From assembly GCF_963576615.1 (NCBI RefSeq), contig NC_088711.1, forward strand, positions 15,919,869 through 15,983,868: a DNA stretch of 64,000 nt. The letters run 5' to 3'. Source of the DNA: Watersipora subatra. Its lineage: Eukaryota > Bryozoa > Gymnolaemata > Cheilostomatida > Watersiporidae. The first letter of the stretch is position 1. Each line of letters starts with the position of its first letter. Shown in pieces: positions 23,771-36,514 of this stretch. The translations under genes were made by a program, and so were the position numbers. The notes beneath the pieces are model-generated. The model was not told the origin of the DNA and ran no database searches. It was given only the letters and a program-made list of their open reading frames with translations.

Positions 23771-25279
23771 GTTTTGTGGCGATTTTTGTTGAAATTAATC
23801 TGTCTATTTGTGTATAATCCGATCAGATGGGTAAGTTTTAAGATATTATCGACGGTTTACAAAGACTTGGTAACATATTTAAATAGGTTTAAATGTGTTT
23901 TGTAACGTTATTATACTTTAACGACTTTACATAACGATGCTTAAATTTGTTGATGAAATTTCTTGACGAGGGTTCGTCTCATTGTTGATGAAGAATTTTC
24001 GTAAGTTGTGTGCACATGCATTTATCATAAAAACTCCCACACTTCACTCCGCTCGTTTGGTCGTGGGATTAATGACATTACAAAAGTTTAGCTGAAAAAA
24101 TAATTTGAGGCTGAAAATTAGGTAAGAAGTTAACATATATTGAACCTGATGCTAAAGACTAGTTAACACTGAACACTAAAACACTGGTTCACTAGCCAAC
24201 ACTAGTGAACCAACACTAGTGAATATTAGTGAAAAATTATCTGAATACGATAGTGAGGCCAGTGAGAACAATACATAAATAGGAATAGCCTAGAAATATA
24301 ACATTTGTTCAGTGATAGAACGAATAATTTACAACACCAAGTACAAAACAGCATCTGTGCATTCTGAAGATTAGCACAAAAGGATCAAAGCAAAACAATT
24401 AATTCATCCTTGCAATAACAGTAAAGGAATACGAGATGTCAGAGGTTATGAATCAAAGTCAAGAGCCTGACAAGAGCCCGTCAGAGTTGCTGATTAGCAA
24501 ATATGTACAGTCAAACCGATAGACGATTCTGATGTTTGATTTGACATGTTCTATTCAGATACATGCTGGAGATCAGTGCTCATCTGACATCTATTTCACT
24601 AGATCGGTGAGCATGCAGAGGCTTTAGTAGTGGATTTTATATGCATTTGTAAATTATCCATAAGGTAATTGCTACTATAACACGCTTTTTCTTGTCCCAT
24701 TTTTTTTAGCTCTTTAGTGACTCCAGCTGCTCAGCAAGGGTATTATGGTAAAACCTCTATTCCAATGCAAGCTTTATTTAAACACCACCTCTGTTAGACT
24801 GCCACTTTGACATTTTTTGATTTTTATGAACCCATAATAAGAGTGATCAATAGAAATGTTCAAAAAATAGTACTAGTAGTGATTCGGTTACATCAATAAC
24901 AATTAATTCTTTTGTGATTGCTGTTCGTCTCGAAGTTCATTCTCCAACTTCAAAGCTTACGGTTATTCCTTTAAAACTTGGAAACCAATGCCATAGAAAT
25001 GATTAATAACTGTATCAAGCTAATAGTAGCTCCTTGTTCAATGCGGTCTCGATACATCGGCCTATGTGAAAAACTGTTTACAATTACAATGGAATCAGTA
25101 CTACTATTTTCAGACTATAACTTGTGTTGAGCGCGCATATGTCTAAAGGCTTTTCATTACTTTCGTGAACAGTTTTTCAAATAGCAACAGGCAAAGGTTT
25201 ACTTGGCTACACAAATTTTTGGATGCTAATATCAACTAGCTCAGCAGTGCAAAAGAGTTGAAGTCAAAAGAGGCTGTAG
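23771..25279. other. Interval without recognised features
   Basis: AT-rich with short local repeats only (for example CAACACTAGTGAA repeated at 24190-24235). No coding frame, RNA gene or element with clear ends was recognised. Confidence 0.6.
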
Positions 25280-25983
25280 CAGGTCCATATTCCCTGGGGC
25301 GACTGGGCTGCTAAGCTGCCCTAACTTTTTAGTAATTTTTGGTGGCTAAATACTAAGAATTGCAGTCTGAGGTCATTCACTTGGAATTTCCAACAACTAC
25401 ATGTAGTTTACTAGCAACTAGAACTCTATATTGTCTCGGTGAGATCTCGCCAAATGAGTGATCTTGTGAGACTTTCTTAAGACTTGGAAACTGAACGAAG
25501 ACATCCAAACTTGCATTTTCCTTATCATATAAAACTTAACGTAGAATCAAAACATCGACGAAAATCACTATGGGGCAATAATCTTCTAATATTACACATA
25601 TAAAAAGATATTGAAATAGATACAGAATCAGTTGTGAAATATTTCTGCCATGAACACATTGACAGAACAAGAGCTATTGCAATAAAGAAGTAATAGCACT
25701 TGTTCTGTCAATGTTCCTTATAGAAATCTGTAGAGCCATGAGCTTTGTATCGTTCGTTGAATAAAAACGTTTGCCTACCATGAACCATAAACATATTTAT
25801 GTAGATTTTGATGCCTACAATTGATTGCATTTATGCATACTTTGAGTTTTGTTGATGCTTAAGAGTCCAGAGCTTCAGGGCGCTGCCTCGAACCCCATTG
25901 GGGGGCTTACACCGCCCCCACACTCCAGGTGCTCATAGCTAGTCACCTAACATTTGCCACTGCAACTAAGGAATACAGGCCTG
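25280..25983. mobile_element. hAT-type non-autonomous transposon, related to 40321-41087
   Basis: Starts CAGGTCCATATTCCCTGGGG and ends GAATACAGGCCTG, inverted. The flanks GGCTGTAG (25272-25279) and CGCTGTAG (25984-25991) match at 7 of 8 bases, an aged 8-bp duplication. The subterminal parts match the 40321-41087 element. An imperfect hairpin with arms around ATTGACAGAACAAG lies at 25659-25713. No transposase. Confidence 0.75.
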
Positions 25984-26371
25984 CGCTGTAGAAGGTATTG
26001 AACAACAAGAAGATAAAATGATTCCAATTAAAAGCAACAATCAGAATGCAACCTGCCGAACAAACAATTCAAATATTTTTTTTCAAAAGTGCCAATTTTT
26101 GTTTTTGCATGTATTATAATTATGGTTTGTTTATGTCACTTGTTCTTGAATATATGTTTGTAGCATTTGATGGATCATTATTATATAATTTATAAATATG
26201 CAGCCTTATAGCAAAGTATTTGTTAGCATAATAGCGTTTATTTAAATTCAACTTACTATGGATCGATGTTCATAACTCCTCTTCTATTGCACATAAAAAT
26301 TCAATTACTGAGCCAAACTGTAGCAAACATATCAATGAGTGCAATGAGCTCTAATGCAACATTGCTACATC

Positions 26372-26768
26372 TATATATATAAATCTCAGTGTCTATCCAT
26401 CTGTTATTCAATCGGTGATTCAGTCTGTCCAGCTATAGCTGTTAAAATCATGGACTGAAGAATCCGTAACACAGAAGATTTGATCTCAGAACCTCCCTTT
26501 CACCAGGCAATAGGCTAATCAATTGAGCTATGCGAGATGCATTGGATTTAAGGGGCAATATGAATGGTTATCTAGGTCAAAATAGCATAGCAACTCTGCA
26601 TTACGTTACGGTGCAACGTCACTAAAACTTGCTCTCATAGCTCTTATTAGTAAGTTTAGCAATACGGGTACTAGCTCGGCAAACAATGGCAATATGGCAA
26701 ACAACTACATTACCTGCCACTGTTTATAAGCTGTTTTAATACCTTTACAACGCCTGGCATTCTGCTAG
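26372..26768 (+). mobile_element. Helitron/SINE-like dispersed element, copy B
   Basis: Starts TATATAAATCTCAGTGTC and ends GGCATTCTGCTAGTAT. The middle (about 26480-26540) contains, on the minus strand, a tRNA-like stretch with A-box-like and B-box-like segments, shared with copy C. The tRNA-like piece is too diverged to be a working tRNA gene. Confidence 0.55.
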
Positions 26769-27241
26769 TATAGTGATAAAATAAAAAATACACCTTTAAA
26801 ATTAGAATGAAATAAAAATTGAAAGCTCTAACAAATTGCAACACAGGTTATAAGATAATCATATGTTAATTGCAAGCAATAGATATCAACTGATAGAGAC
26901 ATTTCTCAGCTTCCTAATGCATTTTTATTTAGAGATATACAACTAGGAAGTAAGTTACAGCAGTTTTATCGCACCCAAAAGGGTTAATTTCGCTCCGTTT
27001 AAAAGATAATGCAAAAATATAGGCAGCATTCGCTTCGCTCGCAAAATGATTAAATATAGCTTTCCAAAATTCTGACAAGCTATATCAAAAATATAATGCC
27101 AGCCTCTATTTGGGTGCCACCTCTAATATAACGTCACTCAAAGGGAAGAGAAAAAAATAGACCGTCATGGAGTTTAAATAAAGGTTTCACGGTATCTTGG
27201 CAGAAAATATTTTCTCCTAGAGATATTTTTTAAAAAGTACC

Positions 27242-27472
27242 TGTAATGTTCTGTGTAAATCATGTTAGAATTATCACCTCATAGTTCTGTGCATTTTATT
27301 TTGTTAGAGTTGTGTGCCCAATGTGTTGTAGGTGACGCATTGTTTCAAGGGTAGCGCAGTTTCGTTGTGTGCTTCCTGTTTTGAAAATGACGAGTGAGTT
27401 GATTGGAATAAACACAAGTTTGAGAATTACAATAGAATACAGTGACTTGATATATGACACTAGACATTTAAC
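27242..27472 (+). repeat. 5' LTR of the Ty3-type element
   Basis: It begins TGTAATGTTCTGTGTAAAT and ends GACACTAGACATTTAAC. It shares both ends and most of its interior with the 3' LTR but has about 39 more bases in the middle. Confidence 0.88.
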
Positions 27473-27506
27473 TTGAAGCAGAATCCGGCATTTTCTGACG
27501 ACAAGG

Positions 27507-28400
27507 ATGTCTGATCCTAAGGATTCAGCTAAACATGGTAATTATAGTATGTCTGCTTTTGGAAATGGTGCAGGAAGACAGGTTGGTTCACAAGGATGCA
27601 CTGACATGCAGGTTTTAGCAAGCCTTCCATGGACATTTTTTAACTCTCTCGGAGAATCTACCATTCGGTATCACACATGGATCAAGATGTATGAGAACTT
27701 TGAACTGATTGGTCGTATAGCCCAGACTTTATCTCAAGCTTGGGTCACAAGGGATCACGTGTGTTCTTCAACCCAAAGGTTGCTGATGGAACTCTGGAGG
27801 CTGCTAAGGCTGTGGTAAGGGCACGTTATATATCATCTACGTGTGAAGAGATTGAAAGATATGAATTCAAAGCCCGAGCACAGCTCAAAGACGAATCAAC
27901 CAATAAATGACTTCGTCACCGAGCTACGGAAACTAGTAAATGGCTGTAATTATAGCCGTTATGGAGCTGATTGTGAGAAAGATATGTTGAAAGATCAAAT
28001 CGGGGAGAAAGTTGAAAGCTCTAAATTATGTGAGAAGTTATTACTGCGTGTGAATGATTTGAACTGACAGTCCAATAGAATGACTTTACAACATACTATT
28101 GACATCAAATGACACCATATTGACACCATTGAGTCAAATATTTTTCAGGGTAATACAACTCTAGCACCAGGTAACATTACTGATCTCTCAGTAAAAAGGT
28201 TGAAGATGAAATCAAGTCTAAAAGACAGCTAAAATTAGATGTAACTCATCAATAGCGTGTTATGCATGTGATGTGTAGGTCACATGTCTAATGATAAACA
28301 GTGTAGAGCTAAGACTCGAAGATGTAATGTGTTCAAGATTGCAGGTCACTATGCTAAGAGTAAGATGTGTAAGGGTAAGGCACAGTGTAAATGTATCAAT
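27507..28400 (+). pseudogene. Gag remnant with zinc knuckles
   Basis: An ATG at 27507 opens a 103-codon frame; after a frame break, 27843-28067 continues with FVTELRKLVNGCNYSRYG, typical of the end of Ty3-type Gag. Around 28260-28380 two CCHC-like knuckles are visible: CYAC...GHMSNDKQC, interrupted by a stop, and CNVFKIAGHYAKSKMC, in which the second cysteine is replaced by phenylalanine. Gag forms the particle and binds RNA through the knuckles. At least two frame breaks are present. Confidence 0.75.
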
Positions 28401-30640
28401 GATAGTAATAGCGGTTATGTGCAAGCATTTTTTATAAACAGCAAAAATTCTGGTAGACTATACTTTACTGCTAAAGTAGTCAGTATGAGAGACCCTACCT
28501 GTTTTTCAGAGTACAGGTTTCAGATTCACCCAGATGCTAATGTTTCATTACCGCCACACGATCTGTACAGTACTCACTTCCCTGATGAGCTGGTTTCCAC
28601 CCCTCGAGCCTTGTTTGACTACTCTGACAAGGTGATTTCCATGACTGGTTGTTTTGAGGCTCAGGTCAAAGTTCAAGGAAAGGCATGTAAAGACCTTATT
28701 GTAAATAGTAGAAAAGGGTGCTGCATTGTCAGGTCTAGAAGTAATGAGACCAACCAGTTTTGATATCAGTTGTGTGAAGCAGATGAAAGATCGGCCAAAG
28801 TTCATCCCTAAGAGGGGCACTAAGTTTCGACATAAAATAAAGTTGAAGGGTAGTAACTGATCAGTAGTGTGATATGCATGTGGAGTTGCAGGTCACATGT
28901 CTGACGATGAACAGTGTAGAGCTGAACAATAAATGTAACGTTGAAAAGCTCGTAGAACAACTTACACCCGTTGTTTAGGAGTATTGTGCTCTACTGTATG
29001 CTGTAGACAAGGTCAAATCTGAGTTGAAGTGTCTGAGTCTGAAGGTATGATTGAGGCGATTGATTCTTCTGAGTTAGTCTCACCGCTAGTATTTGTTGGT
29101 ATAGACTTCTCTGGTGATATAAAAATATGTAATGATTTATCCACACCAAATAAGAATGTTGTGGTGGATTGTCGTCTCTTACTACACAATGAGGAGCTGG
29201 TGCATTCTATGAATAATGCTAAGATGTTTTCTAAACTCAATTTTAAAGCAGTTTACAACCAGATTTCGCTGTCAGAAGATAGTAAAGATCTTACTGCCTT
29301 CATTAGTTCCGAAGGTTTGTTCAGGTGGACAAAGATTTTGTTTGGGTTAACTAGTGCTTCGTCGTTCTTTAGTAAGTTGATGAGCAAAGTGTTAGATGAG
29401 TGCCACGAGTATTGGGTGTGGGGTACTTGAATGATATATGTGTATTTGGATCTGATCAGATGTCTCATGATCAAAACCTCAAGTCAGTGATTAGAAAATC
29501 GATGATGTAGGTCTTCAGTTGAACTATTCAAAGTACAAATCGAGACAGTCGAATGTGCAGTTTTTGAGGTGCAGGGTTAGTTCGAAGGGTATTCCCTATT
29601 AGAAGACAAAGTTCCCAGTGTGATGTCAAAGGAAGTGAAGACAAAATCTGAGCTGCAGTTGTTCTTGAGGTTAAATCAGTACTATGCTCATTTCATTCCA
29701 TCCTTATCTACATTGACAATGTTTCAGAGGTCAATGTTACAGCCTGAGTCAGAAGACATAACATGGACCGATAAAACTCTAACTGCTTTCAATGCAATCA
29801 AACAGGCTATGGTTTCCATAGCCTGTCTTGACAAACTGTTGTTTTTTGCGGAGTTGTCCCCCATTGAAGAGGGCAAGCAAAACAACAGCTTCTTTACAGC
29901 CAGTAAAGATTTTGTCTAAGGGGGTTGAGAAAGTTGGTATAGACGTAATCGGCCTATTTGTGATTACTTCATGCGATCAGAGATTAGCCATGACTCTAGT
30001 AGATTACAAGAATAAATGAACAGAAGCATCATTTATGTCCAGTGCCACATCTAAAAATATCATATGCTTCTTGGAGAGAGTATTAGGTCGTGAAAGTAAT
30101 CCTTCAAAACTTTTCAGTGACAATGGCTCATGCTTTGTATCTTACGAGTTTGAGGAGTTTCTAAAGTCTCATGGGATAAAACACTATGGTAGTTCCACAT
30201 ACTATCCAAAAGCAAATGAGGTCAAAAGGTTTAACTGGACGCTTAAACAATCAGTTCAGGATGCTGTTAGTGAAGGTCAAAACTGGGATCCTGCTGTGAG
30301 TTCATTCCTGCGGATTTATTGAGCCTCTCTGAACTGTACTACAGGAGTTTCACCTAGTACACTTCTACATGGCTGAGTTACGCGTACCAAGGATATGGTT
30401 AACCAATTTTCTTGCCAGTTGAGAATACTGAGCAAGTTGATGAGTTCCAGCCTTGTTTAAAGGAGTTTGTTGATGATCGCTATGTAGCTGTTGATATGGG
30501 GTTTGAAGTGGGTGATCATGAACAACTCCGTCAGTTTCATGTTGTAAAAGGAAGGCCTAGGTTTTTGAGCACTTTGACAGTCCAGTTCCGTGTTGTTCCT
30601 ATGTTCTCAGTGATGGTCAGTCAGTAAATCAGCCATGTAT
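28401..30640 (+). pseudogene. Pol remnant: protease, reverse transcriptase, integrase (no RNase H)
   Basis: Protease-like region 28400-28760: the catalytic D-T/S-G-A position reads IHPDANV, so the active site is lost. Reverse transcriptase 29029-29480: FSKLNFKAVYNQISL and FGLTSASSFFSKLM are recognisable; a frameshift precedes the YxDD box, which reads YLND. 29620-29860 holds the connection start (WTDKTLTAFNAIKQAM). The sequence then jumps straight to integrase at about 29900 (VGIDVIGLF), skipping RNase H. Integrase 29930-30400 keeps the first two acidic residues (GIDVIG, FSDNGSCFVS), but the glutamate expected before RFN reads lysine. Confidence 0.82.
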
Positions 30641-30732
30641 GGCCCGAGCTCTTGAGAATCCAGCACATCAAGTAGCCGCACTCGTAAGCGACCTGGTTAT
30701 TTGAGGGTGATAAGAGCTAGAGAAGAGGGCAA

Positions 30733-30924
30733 TGTAATAATTTTCTGTGTAAATTAAGTTATTACCCCCATTGTTCTGTACATTGTATTTTGTTAGAGTT
30801 GAGTGCCCCATGCATTGTAAGTGGGGCTTTGCTGTGTTTTCACGAGTGAGTTGCTTGAAATAAAAATGAGTCTGAGAATTACAATAGAATACGGTGGCTT
30901 GATATATGACACTAGACATTTAAC
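30733..30924 (+). repeat. 3' LTR of the Ty3-type element
   Basis: Starts TGTAATAATTTTCTGTG and ends GACACTAGACATTTAAC. Divergence and an internal deletion relative to the 5' LTR indicate an old insertion. Confidence 0.88.
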
Positions 30925-31922
30925 ATCAGATAGAATACATCAGTACCCTTAATAACTCCTCATCTTTTCTATTTATAGTGAATTTTTCTTGCACGTCTCA
31001 ACTTGCTCATTCAACGATACATTTCCTTTGTTAATTAACACAAATGTTACCGTTTTCGCCAAGCTGTGTTAGCCCCGAAACACCTTGCAGTCTATGACTG
31101 TTATCAGTATGGTCAACATTGTAATGACCAATTTTGTGTAAATGTCTATTTGTTTATACACTTTTGGATATAATACAGCATTTAACAAATTTGAATGGGT
31201 GCTTCTTGATGGGCAATTAAAATAACAGGAATTGATGCTAAAAATGAATAAGAGCCCACTCATTACAGGTGAGATTGACATTAATTCATCAGAGCAGGTA
31301 AAAGATACTGTTTATTTTCTCCTTGCTGAAGTTTATTACAAACCATATATCCACAACAGAACGTTTTTTTCTTCTGCCCGCATTAAGAACCTAAACAACT
31401 ATTTCTGTTATTTCCTTACCAACATGCATGTTTTATATTTTCGTTAATCTACTTCCTTGCATATTAGCGAAGCAAACTGCATGTAGCCGTACAAAAAATT
31501 GTTTGAAAATTTATTCCCTCTTGAGAATATTTTCCAACACCATATGGACAATAGATTTGCAGAAATAAAAAGACCCAAAATGTGCTAGAAGCTAATTAAA
31601 GCAATAATAAGTCACACAACCTGTAAAATATGGTTAAAAATTCGTGTAAATTGAATATGTAAAAATACATAAATGATACATGTCACATGTGGCTAAAACA
31701 TTGAGGCAAGGTTGAAAAATAACGTTTTATTGACGCGGTATTGATGAACGCCTTAACTGCTAAACTTTTTTTGTGTTGTCAATGATATTTAAGAGAATTT
31801 TATTTATACTATACAAGTGTTTTAATTTTTTTAACGGAGTAGGTGAAAATGTTATGTTCATTACTTCTATCATAAGAACCTAGATTTCGTATTTGGAGCC
31901 ATGGAATGTTTACGATATAAAA
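30925..31922. other. Interval without recognised features
   Basis: AT-rich spacer between the LTR element and the MULE. No coding frame with family resemblance, no inverted or tandem repeats of note. Confidence 0.6.
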
Positions 31923-32085
31923 GGTTTATGGTGATTTCGCCGAAATTCTATTAGTCGAAATTCGCATTTGCCGATAGGCCATTTGTCGAAATTGAAGCCT
32001 TTCGTCGAAAAGTGTAGTTTTGGTCGAAAACTTAGGCTATTGGTCGAAAACTCAGGTGGTTTAGTCGAAAATAATACTATTGGAC
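31923..32085. repeat. Left terminal inverted repeat of the MULE
   Basis: Eight units at roughly 20-bp spacing carry GTCGAAA or a variant (GCCGAAA, GCCGATA), often preceded by CTATT. The outer 60 bp align to the inverse of the right terminus at about three quarters identity, including TTTGCCGATAGGCCATTTG. Repeated subterminal motifs of this sort usually bind the transposase. Confidence 0.85.
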
Positions 32086-32408
32086 AAAACAACAATAATT
32101 CTAATACTATTAGTAAGTTTTCACCTGTTAGTTAAGTTTATCTTCAACTTAGTGTTAGTTTAGTTTTAAGATTTGTGTACTAGCTCCATCAGCTAAACAT
32201 ATGCTATGCTATAACTGCTGTATCAGAAAATACTTCGCATACACACTTGTGATATACATTCAACTGATTTTTTATGGAGTTCTGGACATTTGGGTGTAAT
32301 AATTTATACATGTACAACGTATTGCATGCTTCTTTACTACATGATAAAATTTGTGAGAGCTTGTTAAAAGCTATCACTACTTTATCGACACGGAAGTTCA
32401 TTTGTTTC

Positions 32409-32459
32409 ACAGCCTACAGTGAAGTAGGCTGTGAAACAGCCTACTTCACTGTAGGCTGT
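32409..32459. repeat. Perfect 24-bp hairpin with a 3-base loop
   Basis: Arms 32409-32432 and 32436-32459 are exact reverse complements (ACAGCCTACAGTGAAG...), with loop GAA. It lies inside the MULE, non-coding. A partial third copy follows at about 32463-32490. Confidence 0.92.
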
Positions 32460-33126
32460 TTCAACAGCCTAGTTCATTTGTTTCACAGTGAAGTATTTTG
32501 AAAGTGTATCCTAATTTTAGAGTAATGGCTATACATTTTTGTTCAGAATTATAGCACAATGGTAGTGGTATAATACAAGTTTTTTTATGTGCAACTGTGT
32601 TATAATCCTGTATACTTTCTAAGCTTGTGGATTTATTCATCAGTATAGCTGTGCAACCACCCTAATCAATTGCATACATACATGTGTATAAGATATGCCT
32701 AAATGCATATTGTACAAGTATGCTTGTAACTGCATAATTAATATTCATAGAAGCGCATTGATTCATTGTAACTATGATTACAAAAAGTTAATGTTGCAAT
32801 TTTACAGAGTAGTGCTTTGGAATCTTTCGTGAGAGCTATTTGGAATATTTGTTTATATAATTATGAAGATTCAACTCTCAAAGTTTTAGATTAAAATTGT
32901 AGTAGCAGCATTCAAAAATAAATATAAATCAATAAAATTGATTTATTAAACAGTTTATTCAGCAGTGAATGACCTGTTAAAATTAATATATGGCATAATT
33001 CATAATATTATTAAGAACAGCAATGACAAATAGCTAAAAATAACAATTATTGATATAATGCCATAATACAGCATCAAATTCTATGTTGGAAAATAAAAGA
33101 AACTATAGGTAGTAAAAGTAGCGCAA

Positions 33127-35354
33127 TCAAAATCCATCAAATGTTGGTGTGAGATTTTTGGCTGCTTTGATAAACTTTGAAAGTGAAATTGCTTTGTTTT
33201 TGAATCTGTTCCATAAATTTTCTAATTCTTTATTTCTATATTTTGTGCTGTGTGTCTGTTTTCTTAGTTGCTGCTCATTTTCTAACATTTGTATGACATA
33301 GTTTATATTTTCTGCCTCACTATATAGGATGGACAAAAGTAAATACATATTAGGGTGTGGATGCGGTAGCAGCCCATTTAGTTTTCTGTGCCATCCTTCT
33401 AAGTCGTTGTTGGTTCTAATTTTTAAACCAAAAACACACTAGTCTTTTGGGCTCCACCCTTGATTATTGGCACTTAACCAAAATCTTTCAAAGTAGTCCA
33501 GTAAGCTAAACATTCTATAGTCCTGTTCCTCTATGTCTCTTTCTGCTCTAATACATATATAATTAAACACCTCTTTTACAATGTTGGCTGGTACCAGCGC
33601 TAAGGCATACAACATAGTGACCAGTTCTCTCACTTTACCATTCTTATTGCGATAGCCCTTTGATAGTCCATAGTTTTTCATATTCCGGTAGATCGATTGG
33701 CAAAAGTGAAAATGACAACCTCTCATTTCTAGTTCTTTCCCAAACACTTCATGGACTGCTTTCCACAGTGCTAAAATGGAGAAAAATATTCTATTTATAT
33801 TCATTGGCATTGTATTGAGAATCACCATTGTTATCATTGACTAAACCCAAATCGTTGTACTAATCACAGATGCGTCCTGTTACACAACATGGTGATACTG
33901 AGACAGCTTAATGTTTTACAAAATTAAAAATTTTCTTTAATGTTTGAAAATGTGTCCATAATATTTTGAAGTGGACATATAACCGCTTAATTTTTGTGAC
34001 AAATTTAATTTGGAATGGACATAGCAAACCTATTTTACATCATGAAACATTTCAATGTGAACGCCCGTGTAATTAAATGTTCATTCCAGATATCAGTGTT
34101 AACAAATACTTACTTATCCAATTCATAGTCAGCCATTGCATATTTTGCATTCAAACCAGGTGCTAGCCGTTATTTAATGTCTTTATATACCTGAAAAGAA
34201 ATGATGGCGCTGATAACACAATGAGATAGCATAGGATAGAGGAAGTGTTGGGTGAAAATCGACTCTTGTAATACAAATATTCTATAAAGATTTGCACCTG
34301 AACATAATCGAATTTTCTTCTTTTTGACATTAATACGTATAAAAGTGGCACTTGTTTGCTGAAGCATCCCTGTCTTATGAAGGCGTATATCATTAGCAAC
34401 TGCTCAAAAGGCCTTTTCACGCACTTGAAGGTTCCATCCAAATACAGAGTTCTAGATTTCTTTAGTTGATCTAGCTGAGTGTCAGTGGAAAATATTAAGT
34501 GCCTTTCGCCATCAATTTAAATGTCCACCCGCAAGAAGTTTTTTAGTATGGTATCAAGTATAAGCTAAAAATATTTTAGATACTGTTTTGATATTTGTGT
34601 CACAGTTGGATTACCATATAAGATGTTTAGATTACCAACCTCTATTACAAAGTTAAAGCACAAGTGAAGTTAGGTTTTCCAAGCAGCAGTACACTCAATA
34701 AGATTATAATCAATTTTTTTTAATTAAGGCCGGTTATCTTAATTCAATATTTAAATTATGTATGATAAACTTCTAGGTTGACTCACCTCGAAATCTTTTG
34801 ACTTCGGATGTTTTGGTCTGTTTTTCTCTCTTATTTTATTGGCCATCCTAATTAAATTTTGTCTTGAAAGACTGCTGCTGGTTGCACATTTTGTCATAAA
34901 TTCTTTCAAGTTGTTGTCTACTATCGAGGTAGCACTTGAGAAAGGTTTCAGTTTTGTTTCATCTTTAATCTATAATATCAGTCAGAGTCATGTACAGCTT
35001 TTTTATAGGCTAATATTCAGTATGAAAAGGTTCAGCCAAACATTACATTAAATAAGTTTTCAGGATTATTAATGAGATTGAGTGCTTCTAACATTACTTC
35101 TCTTACCTGAGTTATTAAAGCAGTTTGCTCTTATAGGTATTCTTGCGATAAACACGTGTGTAAGCCAGATGCATTGTATGCAGATTCAAAACTGTCACTC
35201 TGGGTAACTTTGGCTCTGCATTCTTTTAGTTTGCTATAAATCCAATAGACTGTCTTTCTACCATCCATTTTTTGTAAATTTTATTGATGACGTAGCTGTA
35301 CCCATTTAATGACACAATCTCCTTGCTGCTTTCTCCCAGCTGGATAAATCTCAT
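33127..35354 (-). pseudogene. MULE transposase with FLYWCH zinc finger, broken
   Basis: N-terminal part 35354-35110 is a FLYWCH-type finger: LNGYSYVINKIY, then after a one-base frame change VYWIYSKLKECRAKV ... GLHTC. Exon 34980-34790 ends at a GTGAGT donor. Next comes LYLDGTFKCVKRPFEQ (34445-34400), the first catalytic aspartate block of MULE transposases; a donor/acceptor pair at 34297/34191 leads to LAPGLNAKYAMADYELDK with DYE at the second acidic position; then ALWKAV and GCHFHFCQSIYRNM (33770-33700), the C/H motif. The C-terminal part has RTNNDLEGWHRKLN and ends at 33127. In-frame stops are at about 34524 (TAA), 34170 (TAA) and 33439 (TAG). It would cut and paste the element if intact; it is dead. 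Confidence 0.82.
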
Positions 35355-36483
35355 AGTTCACCACACTAAAAAAGTAAATGTTAGTTATGGTTATCTTTCT
35401 ATAAACCAACACCAGAATCGCAAACATGTGAGGCGAAATAACTGCATTGCATTACCGCCATGAACATAAAACACATGGGAATGGTACATGGTGTTTTTAT
35501 TTCTGTTTCAGTTCTGCTCTTCGTTGATTTCTCGGATGTTTTTGGTACCACCTGATAGCATGACCCGTAGATGTTCATCTCAATCGATGCTGGACAATAA
35601 TTCCATAGTTTGAATCGATATAGAAATTTTGTGCCTTAAGACACTTTTCTTTTATATATAATTGATAAGTGAATCCCACATATATTATTGTGTAGTTAGT
35701 ATATGAGAACCACTCATTGTCGTATTGATGATTTATTAAAGAAGCGATCGATTTTTCTGTCATATTTATTGTATGGTTTGTGCTAATAATAATTATATTT
35801 ATATTGACTTACGTATCATCAATGTCACTGTTGTTAAAGTCATTAGGTCCTGGATCAAGATGTATAATTGATGATGAGGAATTTGACCCGCTATAAACAA
35901 ATAATATTATCATATTGTATGCTGCGCTATCAAAACATGTATTAATAATTATGAAAGAGGTACGCTTAATAATTTTATTAATAAACTTTATCTTTAACAC
36001 AAAGAAAAGAGCCAGCCTATTAATAGATTTTGGCTCAAACCTCTGGAAAGTCATTCCAGGGTTTACACTTTTCCTTGTTTGAGTTTGTTGAGCATTTGAA
36101 ACCAATGCTCAACAACTCTTAACACTTTCTCTATATTTACCTTTTTCACGAACTATAAACATGTGTCAGGTGTTTGTTAAATGAAAGCAATAGAGTTGAA
36201 ATATACAAAGTTTTAATTGCATATTTAATCTGCTTGCAAATTCTGAATAAAAATGATACACACTATTGAGTTACTCAGTTTTAGTGATTTTCAGTACGGC
36301 AGTCTTAAATGAAACATAACATTCTATTGTTTGGCTGTAACTTTAACTGAATTTATCTCAAATTTTGTGAGCTACCATTGAAATACATTATTTTTACAGT
36401 GTTTATGTTCATGGTAAATCAGCATATTACGTCTCAAAGATTTTCTGCTCAAGGCTACAGTCATGGCTACCTTACAGCCTCGA

Positions 36484-36514
36484 TGCCGCACCCACATGAC
36501 ATGTGGGTGCGGCA
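36484..36514. repeat. Perfect 15-bp hairpin, GC-rich, inside the MULE
   Basis: Arms TGCCGCACCCACATG and its exact inverse around a single A. It is GC-rich in an AT-rich setting. No run of T follows that would suggest a terminator, and the context is transposon interior. Confidence 0.9.

Larger units (their letters stand above)
27242..30924 (+). mobile_element. Ty3-type LTR retrotransposon, internally deleted and inactive
   Basis: LTRs at 27242-27472 and 30733-30924 flank a plus-strand gag-pol remnant. A purine-rich tract (about 30717-30732, AGAGAAGAGGGCAA) immediately precedes the 3' LTR, as expected for plus-strand priming. No clear primer-binding site or target duplication is visible. The internal region is about 3.3 kb, shorter than usual, because the RNase H part of pol is missing. 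Several stops and frameshifts make it inactive. Confidence 0.88.

Noticed and set aside
35809-36105. 98-codon minus-strand frame as a separate gene
   Set aside because: It lies inside the MULE upstream of the transposase. A donor follows the acidic part (NDFNNSDIDDT|GTAAGT), so it may be an upstream exon of the transposon, but no family match supports calling it.
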